Source of the DNA: Acorus gramineus
Lineage: Eukaryota; Streptophyta; Magnoliopsida; Acorales; Acoraceae
Assembly (NCBI GenBank): GCA_030737835.1
Contig: CM060848.1
Span: 12,322,323 to 12,386,322 of the forward strand
Length of the DNA: 64,000 nt
Direction: 5' to 3'
In this document: positions 11,443-22,937 of the stretch, piece by piece
Position numbering within the stretch: the stretch's first letter is position 1
Layout: each line of letters opens with the position of its first letter
Translations under genes and position numbers: made by a program
The notes under the pieces: generated by a model
What the model saw: only the letters and a program-made list of their open reading frames with translations
Databases searched by the model: none
Told to the model about the DNA's origin: nothing

Positions 11443-13312
11443 CTGTAGTTTGTTATAAGCTCGCCACGTCTCACTCAATTCATCGGACGGTGAAAACCAA
11501 ATATGTTTCTTTGGTGGACCCCACTTCCTTTGTTTCCTTTTTTTAATGCTAGTCATGCATTGGAGAACAACATTTGACTATTTTTTTTTTATCTTCTTTC
11601 AATCTATAGTTGCATACACGTTATTTTATTTGCCTTTTGTTTCTGTCACAACGGGTGAATATTTATTTTTAATTTATTTGTTTTGTTGGATGAAATGAAA
11701 TCCAATAGTGGTATTTTTAAAAGAATAATATTAGATACAACCCTAAATGCAATATCCCACAAATCATTCGTACATGTTTTAATTTTTAAAAATATTAATT
11801 TTGTTTAAAAATGTATATGTTTTGATAAAAAAAAAAAATCATTCGCTTTTATCAGTGCTGACAAAGGTGTATATCTTAGTGGATGGTTAACGAGATATAT
11901 AAGACTACATTTGAAGATCTTAAAATAATTACACAATCTACATTTTAAAACAAAAGATCCTTTTTTATGTTTTGCCTATGTTTCAATTCAAATAACTAGA
12001 TTCCATCATATTTGTAGTATTTAATAAAACAAATTACACATTTTAAACTAAAACAGAATACATAACATAATACATAAATTAGTCACCATAATTACACAAT
12101 CTACATTTTAAAACAAAAGATCCTTTTTTATGTTTTGCCTATGTTTCAATTCAAATAACTAGATTCCATCATATTTGTAGTATTTAATAAAACAAATTAC
12201 ACATTTTAAACTAAAACAGAATACATAACATAATACATAAATTAGTCACCATAATAATCACTGTAATACAAAAAAATAATATTTTGATAGAAATATAGAT
12301 GAAGACACCTTACTTGAAACATTAATTTTTTTTGGGTGGATTCTTTGGACATATATCTTCAACAACATTGTTGTTTGAAGCTTGTGAGTCTTGAAATGCG
12401 AAATTTGTATATTGATATGATGAGTTGTGTTGAAGAAATGACTGAAAGCTAGTATGTTGGGGATCTGCATAGACACCCACGATGATGGATTAAACATGTC
12501 ATTTTCTTGTTCTTGTATCATTAAATATGTTCATTGATCAACAAGACGTTCATGGACATATAAGTGGACAGTTAAAAAAATATTTACTGGATATGCATAA
12601 TACATGGTGGAGAATATTGGCTATTACCACCCATATAAAGTGTGTGAGGAGATATTTTAACACCTTATACAAGATAAATATTGATTTAAATGAACAAACT
12701 GGTTGAAATGAAATTTAATTCAATATTAAATATACATTATGTGTTTGTCAAGCATTAGTAGGCGTTTTCTTTAAAATTTAGGCTGTGTAAAACAAAAAAA
12801 AAAAAAAAGATCTAGTTGCAAAGTCATTTTAAGATCTCTAAATGTAGTCTCATATACCTCGTTAGCATTCAACGAGATATACACTTTCGTCAGTATTAAC
12901 AAAAACAAATGATACATATTTTTTTTATCAAAACATATGCTTCTTCAGACAAAGTTTAATATTTTAAAAAAATTAAACATGTTTTTGTGGGATATTGCAT
13001 TTAAGTTTGTATCTAATATTATTCTTTTAAAACTATCCCCTTTTTGGATTTCTTTTTGAGATCCAACAAAACAAATAAATTAAAAATAAATATTCACCTG
13101 CTGTGATGGAAACAAAATGTAAATAAAATGACGTGTATGCAACTGTAAATTGAAAGAAGAAAAAAAAAAAAAAATCAAATATCGTTATCCAGTGCATGAC
13201 TTGCATTAAAAAAAAAGAAAACAAAAGAAGTGGGATCCACCAAAGAAATATATTTGGTTTTCCACCGTCCGATGAATTAAGTGAGACGCGGGCCTGTGAA
13301 TAAACTATAGAA
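11443..13312. mobile_element. Fold-back (long inverted repeat) element
   Basis: Two arms of about 480 bp, 11443-11926 and 12817-13312, are reverse complements at high identity. Shared stretches include TCATCGGACGGTG, TTTCTTTGGTGGA, TTGCATACACGT, GAATATTTATTTTTAATT, AAAGAATAATATTAGATAC and AATGCAATATCCCAC. The ~890-bp centre holds a perfect tandem duplication and no transposase-like frame. The long arms suggest a Mutator-like or Foldback-type non-autonomous element; no target duplication was found. Confidence 0.75.
11928..12253. repeat. Perfect 163-bp tandem duplication
   Basis: 11928-12090 and 12091-12253 appear identical, both starting ATTACACAATCTACATTTT and ending AATTAGTCACCATA. They sit back to back at the left of the central part of the fold-back element. 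Identity this high implies a very recent duplication or an assembly artefact. Confidence 0.9.
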
Positions 13313-13909
13313 GGATCCGGTCCCTTCCAAACGGCCTTGGTTAGAAGAGCTATCTAATCAAAGCATGCATGCTCGTCTGAGTAGTTGACTCAATGACTAA
13401 CTGGAATTAGTGAGCTGAAGTGACATATTGACATCCATGCTATACCGCTTCAAAGGACAAAGAAAATGATATGTCTAGCTTGTACGTAACTCCATTCGAA
13501 ATTCACATTTTTTTTTTTAAAAAAAAATATAATCACTCAAAGTACATAATATTATAAAAAATAAAATATATGTAATTGTTTTATTAAAAAATAATTTTTT
13601 TTTAAAACTTTTACAGTGTATATATTGCACTATCACAATGTATAGACGGTTGAGGGACTGCTTTCGATTGTTGATAGAGCTATAAAACAGACTCAATGCG
13701 TCAACACCCAAGGACCAAAATTGATCAAACATATTAGCTCATGAGCAATGGAATATTTAAAAGGCTTTAGGTGTCGATTCACACAATAATCTCCCCCAAA
13801 ACATAGCCTCAACAAACAGACTAAAAGGACACATTGAGAGAAGAAGAATAAAAAGATTGAAGTGAATGCACAAGGAAGAAGTACCAGTCAGGGGGTGGTT
13901 TCATTCGAC

Positions 13910-16900
13910 TCAGCGAACCAGTGGAGACCGCCGGTGGGACGGCAATGGAGACCCACCTGGAGCGGATGATCGACGATGCTGATGAGGCCTCATCGGAGAC
14001 CTTGAAAATGTGGTTGCGCGCGACTGAATCTCCTGTTGGGGCATCTTCGCCATCTCCTTCGGGTCCTGTAACTCTTCCAGAGTCGCCAAGACCTCTGACA
14101 TGGTGGGCCTGTACCTGGCTTCGCCACTGATGCATTGCAATGCGATGGTCGCGACGACAAAGGCTCCCTTCTTGGGGTATTGGCCGCCCAATTTGGTGTC
14201 CATTACGCGGAAGAGCTTGCGCTTGTCTCCCAAATATGGCTTCGCCCAGTCCGCCAAATTCTGCTCCACGCCTATCTTTGACTTATCGAGAGCGTGTCGC
14301 CCTGATAGAAGCTCCAAGAGAACAACCCCGAAGCTGTAGATATCGGCCTTTGCGGAGAGTCGTCCTGCGCATACGAGTGAGGCGTGTGATGCTAATGAAT
14401 TGCGCGATACCATCTTAAGTTTCACATGGACGGAAAACAACTAAAGGGTCGTTTGGAAACGAGTTGAAAATCAACTTTTCAGGGCTTTTGAAAATAACTT
14501 TTAGAAAATGTACTTTTTTTAGATTTATGAAAAGATATTTTTTATAGCTAAACATTGTTTGTCACTTTATTCAAATAGTGAGACTATTAAGGGCGTTTGG
14601 AAACAAGGCTGAATTAAATACAAGTCTTATAGAAGCAGAATCTCTCAAATACACAAATGCATTTCCAAATGCAACCAAAGCTTTGTTTGGAATCAATTTT
14701 CAAAAAATAGTTTTTTAAAAAGCTGATCTCAAATAGCTTTTTCGTAAAAGTTGTTTTGTTGGTTTTTAACATGTAAAATCAAATTTTAAAAGTAAAAGCT
14801 AAAGTGAAAAAAAAAAAATTAAACGTTTAGAAATGATTTTTTGAAAATCAGCTTTGCAGGAGTAGAATCAGTTTGAGAGTTGGTTCCCGCACGACATAGA
14901 TGTTTAACAACAAAACTTAGTGAGATGAACAATCACGAAAATATAATTCATGCCGAGGAATCAAACAAACCTGTGGCGATGTATTCTGGAGCCGCGTAAC
15001 CAGGGGTACCCATTACTTGTGTAGAAACATGAGTTTTGTCACCGGTAGGCCCGGCTTTTGCCAACCCAAAGTCTGAGAGCTTTACATTAAATTCCTGTAT
15101 TATGGATACACGCGTTGTGAGTTTTGGGAAGTGACTTACAGAAGCAGATACACATAAAGAAGTATACCGCGTCAAGGAGTATGTTTGAAGCTTTCACATC
15201 TCGGTATATGACTTGGGATTCAGCGTTGTGCAAAAATGCGAGTCCCCGAGCTGCCCCAATAGCAACCTTTATCCTTATTGCCCAAGGAAGTAGTGGCTGA
15301 GCACCTCCTACAATTGGTAGACACGGCTCATTACATCGGTACTCCCAATAGAAGTTGATAAAATAATAGATAAAATGAACTTCTGATGTCTATTTATAGT
15401 CATAAATAAATCAGAGGCTTCCACAAACAAATAGGAACCAGGTGTAATTGGAACAGGTTAGGATGATGAAATTTCCAGATGCATCAACTTTGTTTCCACA
15501 AATTTCAATGCAGGTAAAGAACATATTGTTAGCTTCTCACAGGAGATTTGGCAGCTTATCTGTCTTTCATACTTTGGAAAATAAACAAGGATTCATGATG
15601 ACCAAAACAGATTAACCAGTCACTATTTCCTATCAAAGGACAACACATCTCCTATCCCAACGAATCAGAAATACAACTTTAGAGATATATATCCAAAAGT
15701 AAGATCAGAGTCTAAAGAAACTGACAGGCATAACTTCTTTCATGGCCAAATGGAGAGGGAAATAATAAACAAGAAGAGAAAAGCGAAAAGCCAAAGCAGA
15801 CAAACTCAGATTAATGCAGAAAAATTTAATAAATTGAAGCTCATCGTTCGGCTTAGAAGTAACAGTTGAGATCCCAATTGCTAGTTGGCTCTTACCTAGA
15901 GAGAACCATTGGCATTTCCTGATGCCCAACAGAATTTGGGCAGATTAATTTCTAAGATTTACACCCAATCATTTATGGGAAAAAGGCTACTTTGATAATT
16001 TATTTACAAAACAAAGAAAAACAATCAAACATTAATCAACATACATCATTTAGACTTAAACTGCTTCCAAAGATGTTCCACCAATGAAGAAACTCAAACA
16101 TTGAAACTTATTGGACAACCTAACTAATCATCATAAATGCATGTCATGCAAAGAAACAAAATATAAAGCTAAGATAGAGAGTTACTCACTTCTGAACAAA
16201 TGATTCTCCAAACTTCCTTTCGGCATAAACTCGTAGACCAGGAGTCTGTTATCACCTTCTGAACAGTACCCAATGAGCTTAACAAGATTTGGATGATGGA
16301 GCTGACCAAGATAGTCGACCTCCGTCTGCAACCAAAAGTATATATCAAACCAAAATTCACATGCTGCAATTGACCAATGAAGGGCACATGAAGAAAGAGA
16401 GTTGTACAGATACTACACTTACCAACCACTCCTTGTGGCCTTGAAAACCCTCCGGTTTAAGCCTTTTAACAGCCACGACAATGCCCGATCCTGGTTTCGC
16501 GGGGTTGTAAGTGTGCTCATCAATCCATCCTTTGAAAACATAACCGAATCCTCCCTCCCCTATAAGACTATCTGGGCGAAAATTTCTAGTGGCGTTTTTC
16601 AGTTCATTGAAGGTAAAGGCCTTTAAATTTGAAGATGATAATATCTCGCGCTCAGTTCGAGGAGTTGGGAGACTCTCAATACTCTTTTCAGTAAAATATG
16701 GAACGGTTAGAGAGGAGGATGAAGAAATAGCTGTCTGGCTTGAATGAGCTGAAAATGTGCTTGTTTTGTAGTTTTTGCTGCTCACTTTTGAAGGTTCTGG
16801 TTCAGATAGAGGAGGAAATAACGTTTTTCTTAGATAAACATAAGATAAGAGTTTATTATAACTTGCAAAATTAAACAATACTCAATAAAATGGATAGCAT

Positions 16901-17994
16901 TAATCAGTATTTGCAGTCCCCATGTACATTATCAACAATACAAAGGAGTGAAATAGTATAAAAATATTATGAAAAACCCAAGAATTTAAACTCATAAAAA
17001 TGTGCTTTAATCTCTGCGTGAAATCTAAAAATCTAAATTCAAATCTGGATATGCCACGTATCATCCGATAGATAGGAAGCTAAATGATTAATACAACAAA
17101 ATAAGTATAAAAAAACACCAAATGTATAAAAAATAATATCAAATGGGGTGTTCATTTCTTTATAGCATATAAAATCCACAACAGATACCAACCATAAAAC
17201 TATTGGATATGAAAATCCTGGTCCAGGATTGGAGATCAGCCTTTGAAAAAACCACCTCTTTCAGAAGTACAGACTTCAACGGTTCCAAAATCTCGAAACA
17301 TGACACAATCCCAAAAAATTAATTCACATCAAAACACAGGCCACAGTATTCCAGAAAATAGACTCAGAGAACAACTACTGATGCTTGACAAACACATAAT
17401 TTGACATAAAAAGCCTAAAACAGGGGGGAAATTATGAAAAATACGAAATATATAAATAAAAAATTACAGAACGCCTCACACACACACACACACAAACAAA
17501 GAAGGAACGAACCATTCACCAATAAAGGCTCAAAAAGGAAAATTTAAAAACATTAATAGCACTTTTAATGAATATGCATAACATATTGAGCAGATGAATT
17601 AGAGTTACCATTTTCGCTACAAAACCTGTAAAGTCAATCAAAACCAACAAAGAATTCACATCGGATCAAACACACCCCTTAAAAAAAATTCATCATGTAA
17701 ACAAACTTTCACACAAAAGAACCCAATAACAAAACTAGTACCCCAAATTCAAAACTTGCAGAGAAAAGAAGCAAAACCCAACAGAGATCCGTTTCAAACA
17801 ATCCGACCCAAAAATCACAACAACCCATTAGAGAAAAATCAAAACCCAAAACACCCAAACCCAAAAACCCACTAAAAAAAAAGAAACCAATTTTAACAGA
17901 GTACAAGAATTCAAAAGCAAAAGAGCTCCGCCGAACCTTGTTGAGGGATGTGAGCGTTGTCGACCCTCGTAGAGGTTTTCAGGCAGTTCCCCAT
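13910..17994 (-). CDS. Receptor-like cytoplasmic kinase, RLCK-VII (PBL/APK type)
   Basis: Six exons on the minus strand: 17994-17937, 16796-16423, 16325-16190, 15307-15168, 15094-14971 and 14364-13910, with phases that fit, giving 428 residues. It starts MGNCL, the N-myristoylation plus palmitoylation signal that places such kinases at the plasma membrane. After a Ser-rich linker come the kinase parts: GEGGFG loop (99-104), VAVK with K130, YRD with catalytic D226, DFG (244-246), and a PxMSEV-like C-lobe. The basic Ser/Pro tail is typical of the group. Family members relay signals from receptor kinases in immunity and growth by Ser/Thr phosphorylation. All key residues are present. Intron 1 is 1.1 kb; intron 5 holds MITE-like sequence. 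The first acceptor (AACCAG at 16797-16802) was chosen by phase and pyrimidine tract and is the least certain junction. Confidence 0.93.
14446..14887. mobile_element. MITE-like sequence in the last kinase intron
   Basis: Repeated motifs CGTTTGGAAAC (14453, 14594) and TTTGTTTGGAATCAATTTTC (14683) with TTTTGAAAATCAGCTTT near the right end resemble decayed hAT-type MITE ends, and part matches the element at 1244-1451. Probably two adjacent elements; boundaries are approximate. Confidence 0.45.
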
Positions 17995-18385
17995 GAGAGT
18001 CCCCTCCCGAAAAGCTAAAGCTTTCCTTCTCTATTTAGAAACCAACACTCAAACATCCATTAAAAGAGCCAAAAAGACACCATTTTGTCCCCTCCTTTTT
18101 ATTGTCTGTTAAATAGAGGCATAGACAGAGACGAAGATAAACGTGCTTTCACCCTTTTGTGTTTTGAGTTTCGGAGAAGAATAAACAAAACATCACACAG
18201 AGAGAGGAAGCGTGTGAGGTGAAGTCAAGTTTTTAGTCTTTCTTTCCCTTGAAAAATTGATGAAAAACCCCTACAAAACTTCTTTGATCGATGATGCTAC
18301 TGTAGGACAATTGTTGACTCAGCACCTTATACAGTCCCGCAACCTTTTCTTTTATGGGTTTTTTTATTCATATTTAATAATCTAT
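17995..18385. promoter_or_regulatory. Upstream region of the RLCK gene
   Basis: Sequence directly upstream of the kinase start codon. It is pyrimidine-rich when read on the plus strand (so GA-rich on the coding strand) for about 150 bases, as in many plant leaders. No clear TATA element was seen, so the transcription start cannot be placed. Confidence 0.35.
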
Positions 18386-18612
18386 CCCTCATTTTTTTTA
18401 TATTTAATTTTTAATTCTCAGATTTAAAGGATAATTTCTTTAAAGTCCTTAATAGGGGTTAAAAAAAAATTAAATAATTTATGGATAGGTCCCTATCAGG
18501 GATTAAAAAGAAATTATCCTTTAAATTCGGGGACTAAAACCCAAATACAAAGAAGTGAGAGATCGATCACTAAATATGATGGTTTGTGGGGACTTAAAAA
18601 TAAAAAACCCTT
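18386..18612. repeat. Small inverted repeat (fold-back)
   Basis: CAGATTTAAAGGATAATTTC near 18420 is mirrored by GAAATTATCCTTTAAATTC near 18511, with further complementary GGTCCCTATCAGGGATTAA / AGTCCTTAATAGGGGTTAA inner arms. The outer limits are approximate. It resembles the ends of the large palindrome at 58541 only in style. Confidence 0.55.
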
Positions 18613-20478
18613 TTTTTTTATTTTAAATAGTACATAAAATATATGTATTTGTAAAAATAAAATATGTATTTCAATAAATTACATAGACTTATTTATAAAA
18701 ATATGTAAAAAAAAATTAATACAGTATATGTTTCATTAGATATGAGATTAAAAAATAGAATGAGTGTTACAACAGTCTTTTAATAAATAAGCTCAGTTGA
18801 ATTAAAAACAATGGAAAGAAAGTGAAGAATTTGATTGAATGTTTAAGATTAAATCATTTTTATTTTAGTCAATTTCCTCTGTTTGTTTGCGCATAAGAAT
18901 GTTTTACATCGATGGGGAAAAATTGAACATTTACTCTAATAAGATAAAATAGATAAATGAAAATAGTAGAATTTTTATTCATCTTGTTTAACACAAATAC
19001 TAGTTTTTGAGTGCTCAAAGCAAAAATTTTATATTTCCTTATATATCTTCACTTTTTGAGTGCATAAACACATTTAAAGAAAAATGATTGTTTAAAATGA
19101 AAAAAAATTGTAATAATTACACTCCAATAAATCCTAATGATTATTTAGGGGAGATATATATGATTTATTCCTACTTATTCATCCAAAAACTATAATTATG
19201 TTCTATAAAATAAAATGAAAAAAAGTAAAAATGTGATCAAAACCGAGAAAAAGATAGCAAACAAAAATCATATAATTCTGACTAGATCGGAAATCAAACA
19301 TGGTGTGAATCCCCCATATTTATATTGTCATTTATTTAACAAGTATATATTAATATCATTGAAACACCTCAATAATTTTAATTACAAACCACTTAATTAT
19401 TATTTTGTATTTGTCACTTCTGAAAAGATAAGTATGTGAATTCCACATATCAGGACTTAAAAGATCTATGGAAAGAAAATTTATGAATCTATTCTTAAAG
19501 AATTAATGATGCAATTTGGACTATTTCAAAATATTTTTTTGAAACTAGTAGGTCAAAGCTATCCTAATTATATTAATCAAATAATTTAGACTGAATGGGA
19601 TACAAGAAGTGAAGAACGAAAATAATAAAGATAGAAAGCGAAAATAAAAGGAGCAAAAGTAAAACTTTAGAGATTTGCTGAGATGAAAGAGAATTTTAAT
19701 CCGCTAATCCCCTAGACCTGTTTCTAATTGAGATTTTAGTTTTTAAATTCGATTTGAATCTCCACTTGAATAACTTGAATATAATTCGGATTGGATTTAG
19801 GATAAAAGTTTGGATAACTTATATATAAATTATAATAAAAACATCCCATTTTCCTGATCAAGAAAACCCATGCATGTGAGTGGGAAAAGGAATCTCCTGT
19901 ATTTCAAACATAGAAAATCATGCGTTGACTAATCAAAACAAAGACTGTCAGTGTCATCCAAAATAATTTTTTCTTTGTCAAAGTGCATAAAACAAAAAAG
20001 AATGTAAATTTACATGCATTTGTTTTTGTTTTGTTTTGTTTTGTTTTTTTCAAAGATAATAACATAAAAAATTAAACGGTTTCTTAAATGGGAAGTGCCG
20101 CGGCTTTTACATGCAACATCGTCTGCATCTTCACTTATTTTTTTTTAAATATATATTTATCTTTTGAAATATATATATATTATTATATAAGTAAAATAAA
20201 CATTAAGATATGTTAATATTTTTTTAAAAAAATGAATTTTATAAAAAAAATTACACACTATGATAGGTATACAATGAATAGATGGTTAAGAAATCGTTTT
20301 TAAATTAGTTATAAAATGTGCTGAGTATATAACACTGTTATTATCACTCTGTTTTTTTTTTAAAAAATCAGGTGTCGATGTCTGCAGGGAAAGTTTCCTA
20401 ACGCCGCCACACAATGACACGTGTTGTATTTATTTTTATTGATTTTTTTTTTCCACCTCACACATCTTATCCACTTAT
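18613..20478. other. AT-rich intergenic stretch
   Basis: No gene, RNA or intact element recognised. Contains long A/T runs, a (TTTTG)n run near 20025-20047, and short open frames without similarity to known families. Confidence 0.45.
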
Positions 20479-20842
20479 GGCTCGTTTGGTTGGGGGAATA
20501 AAGGGTGGAACAAGGGGAATAAGAGAGAATAAATGTAAAAAAGTTATTTAGGTGAATGGTATAAAGGGATATAGCTATGTAGAATTAGATAAGAATAAGT
20601 TAGTATTTGCAATCTAAGTCCCTCCATAGAATTGTGTTATTCCTCCACTGGTACATGGGGACTCACATATTCAATTATGTTATCACATCAAATCATCTGC
20701 CATCACTTCTTATACATCAATGTGGTCCACATGTCAAATCAATTTTTTACACCTTATTCACATTTTATTCTTCATCAATTAAACACCCCAACATTTATTA
20801 TTACGTTTTTCAATGAGAATAACTGAAAACACAACCAAATAG
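20479..20842. mobile_element. MITE related to the one at 8031
   Basis: Left end GGCTCGTTTGGTTGGGGG and right end CACAACCAAATAG are imperfect inverted termini sharing the TTTGGTTG core. The right 50 bases are the reverse complement of 8034-8080. No coding capacity. Confidence 0.6.
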
Positions 20843-22106
20843 AAAATCACTTATTCATTGATAAAGTCAACAATTCATAAAATAGGTATAAACCACATAA
20901 TAACTTATGTCTTTATACACATACATAAATACCTCATCAAATACACATTTTAATAAAATATTTAATTATTAATGAACCATATTTCATTATATGGAAAAAA
21001 TGATTTCTCCCTATTTCACTTTAATACGTCACACAAATTCATTTAAATATCAGTTACATACTAACATACCTAGATTAATATTTATATTAAGAGTTGCTTC
21101 GATAGAAGTAACAAGTTACATATATAGAATTTCAGACTGTATGTGTTCTATAATTTTAATATGAGTTATTTACTTATCAAAAAGAATTGTTCAATTATCA
21201 TACTTACATAGTAATTAGTCTCAATTACAAAAATAAACACTTAAATTTGCTGTAGGTTTTAGTTTACTATCCCAGTATCCCACATAAATTTAATTTAAAT
21301 CCGTTTTCATCAAATATTCATATCAAGATACTTGACTATTTAATGAAGCCCTTTACATATATGGTTATAGAAAATTGTTTTTGTTTGGCTTTAATAATGT
21401 TCACAATCATTATTTAAAACTTTAAGCACCAGTGACATATGACTATATTATGAATTACCTGGATTCATACTATTTGTTGTTTATATAGGAGAAAGTGGTT
21501 ATATATATATCTATAAAACTTTTGACATCCGATGTTTAATGATATAAATATGAGTTGCTTAAACAGAAATAAAGAATTTTTCAATTACTATACTTACATA
21601 GTAATTGAATTTGTTTATATACACTAACACGGAACTGAGTTTATATAATTTATTAACATGTTGCCTACATATGCTACCAAATACCCATATTTATTAAGAT
21701 AATTATTTAATGGACCATGTTTACATAACTGAAGAGAGAAAATTGCTCTATGTTTTGGCATCAATGTGCTACACAATCATGACATAAACAAGTACATACT
21801 AATATACCATGAATTACCTAGATGTTTATTATCAGTTGCTTCTATCAGAGAAAATGGTTACATTTATATAAAAATATAAATTATTATCAATTATTTTGAA
21901 ATAATGATATATATTCATTTTTCGTAATATAAGCAACTCATGATAATATCTAGGTAATAGGTAAGATTAAAATATAGAACTGACTTTTCAACTACACATA
22001 TAGTTATGATATTGAAACAAAAAAACAAGAAGTTTTTGTATGTAGGTACGCAAACATCGTCTCCTAACCATCTAAGTCACTTAATAAATACAGGTATTTG
22101 ATAATC
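20843..22106. other. AT-rich spacer with diverged internal repeats
   Basis: Very AT-rich. Loose repeats of GAATTACCTGGAT/GAATTACCTAGAT followed by TTGCTTCTATCAGAG-like and TGGTTACAT-like tracts recur near 21090, 21450, 21540 and 21830, suggesting an old tandem array or overlapping TE relics. No gene seen. Confidence 0.4.
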
Positions 22107-22309
22107 CATATGTAATTAATTTGTTTTCAAATCATATATACATAAGAATTAGGAAGTTAACTCATAAAGAGAATAATTATTTTAATCATATATAAAAACT
22201 AAATCAATAAACATATGTAATTAATTTGTTTTCAAATCATATATACATAAGAATTAGGAAGTTAACTCATAAAGAGAATAATTATTTTAATCATATATAA
22301 AAACTAAAT
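22107..22309. repeat. Tandem duplication, period 105 bp
   Basis: CATATGTAATTAATTTGTTT through AAAACTAAATC is present at 22107-22204 and again, unchanged as far as can be read, at 22212-22309. Confidence 0.85.
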
Positions 22310-22375
22310 CTATTGATTATGTAAGTTACTGATGTGTCTATAATTTCATGTTTAATGTAAATAACTTATATTTAA

Positions 22376-22911
22376 GGGAAAAATCCGTATAACCCTATGT
22401 AAATTGTCTGAAATCCATATAACCTGAGACTTTTCTTAAAGTCCATATAACCCTTTAAAAACATATATGTAAATCTAAATAGCCCAATAAATTAAATTTT
22501 TGTTGACATATTAGAATTATTCAGCGAAATTTTATCTGGTTAATCTTAACTGAAAACATAGTATATCAAAAAACCCCTACAATGTGTTAAAAATACAAAA
22601 AATTCTCTATAAATTATTATTTTAACTCTCTAGATAGGGTTTATAATCTATCCAGAATGGTGGTTAAATTGTTATTTACATAGGATTTTTTTCATTTTTA
22701 ACAAATTGTAGGGGATTTTTAGTATATTGTGTTTTTTGTCAGGGTTAATCAAACGGAATATTTGTAGATATGTCAACAGCAGTTTAGCTCATGGGGTTAT
22801 TTGGATTTGCATATGTGTTTTAAGAGGGTTATATAAACTTTAGAAAAAGTGAGGGAGTTATATAGATTTCAAGCGGTTTACACTTTACAGGGGGTTAATT
22901 GGATTTTTCCC
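22376..22911. mobile_element. Long-inverted-repeat MITE, copy B (best preserved)
   Basis: Runs from GGGAAAAATCC to GGATTTTTCCC, perfect 11-bp termini, with arms that remain complementary over most of ~540 bp. The flanks TATATTTAA and TATATCTAA differ at one position in nine, which is the 9-bp target duplication length of Mutator-like elements. No coding capacity. Same family as copies at 3168, 27151 and 29858. Confidence 0.85.
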
Positions 22912-22937
22912 TATATCTAAATGGACCATCAATTGTT

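Noticed and set aside
13821-14418. Plus-strand and other-frame open frames over the last kinase exon
   Set aside because: They are shadows of the GC-richer kinase coding sequence on the minus strand.
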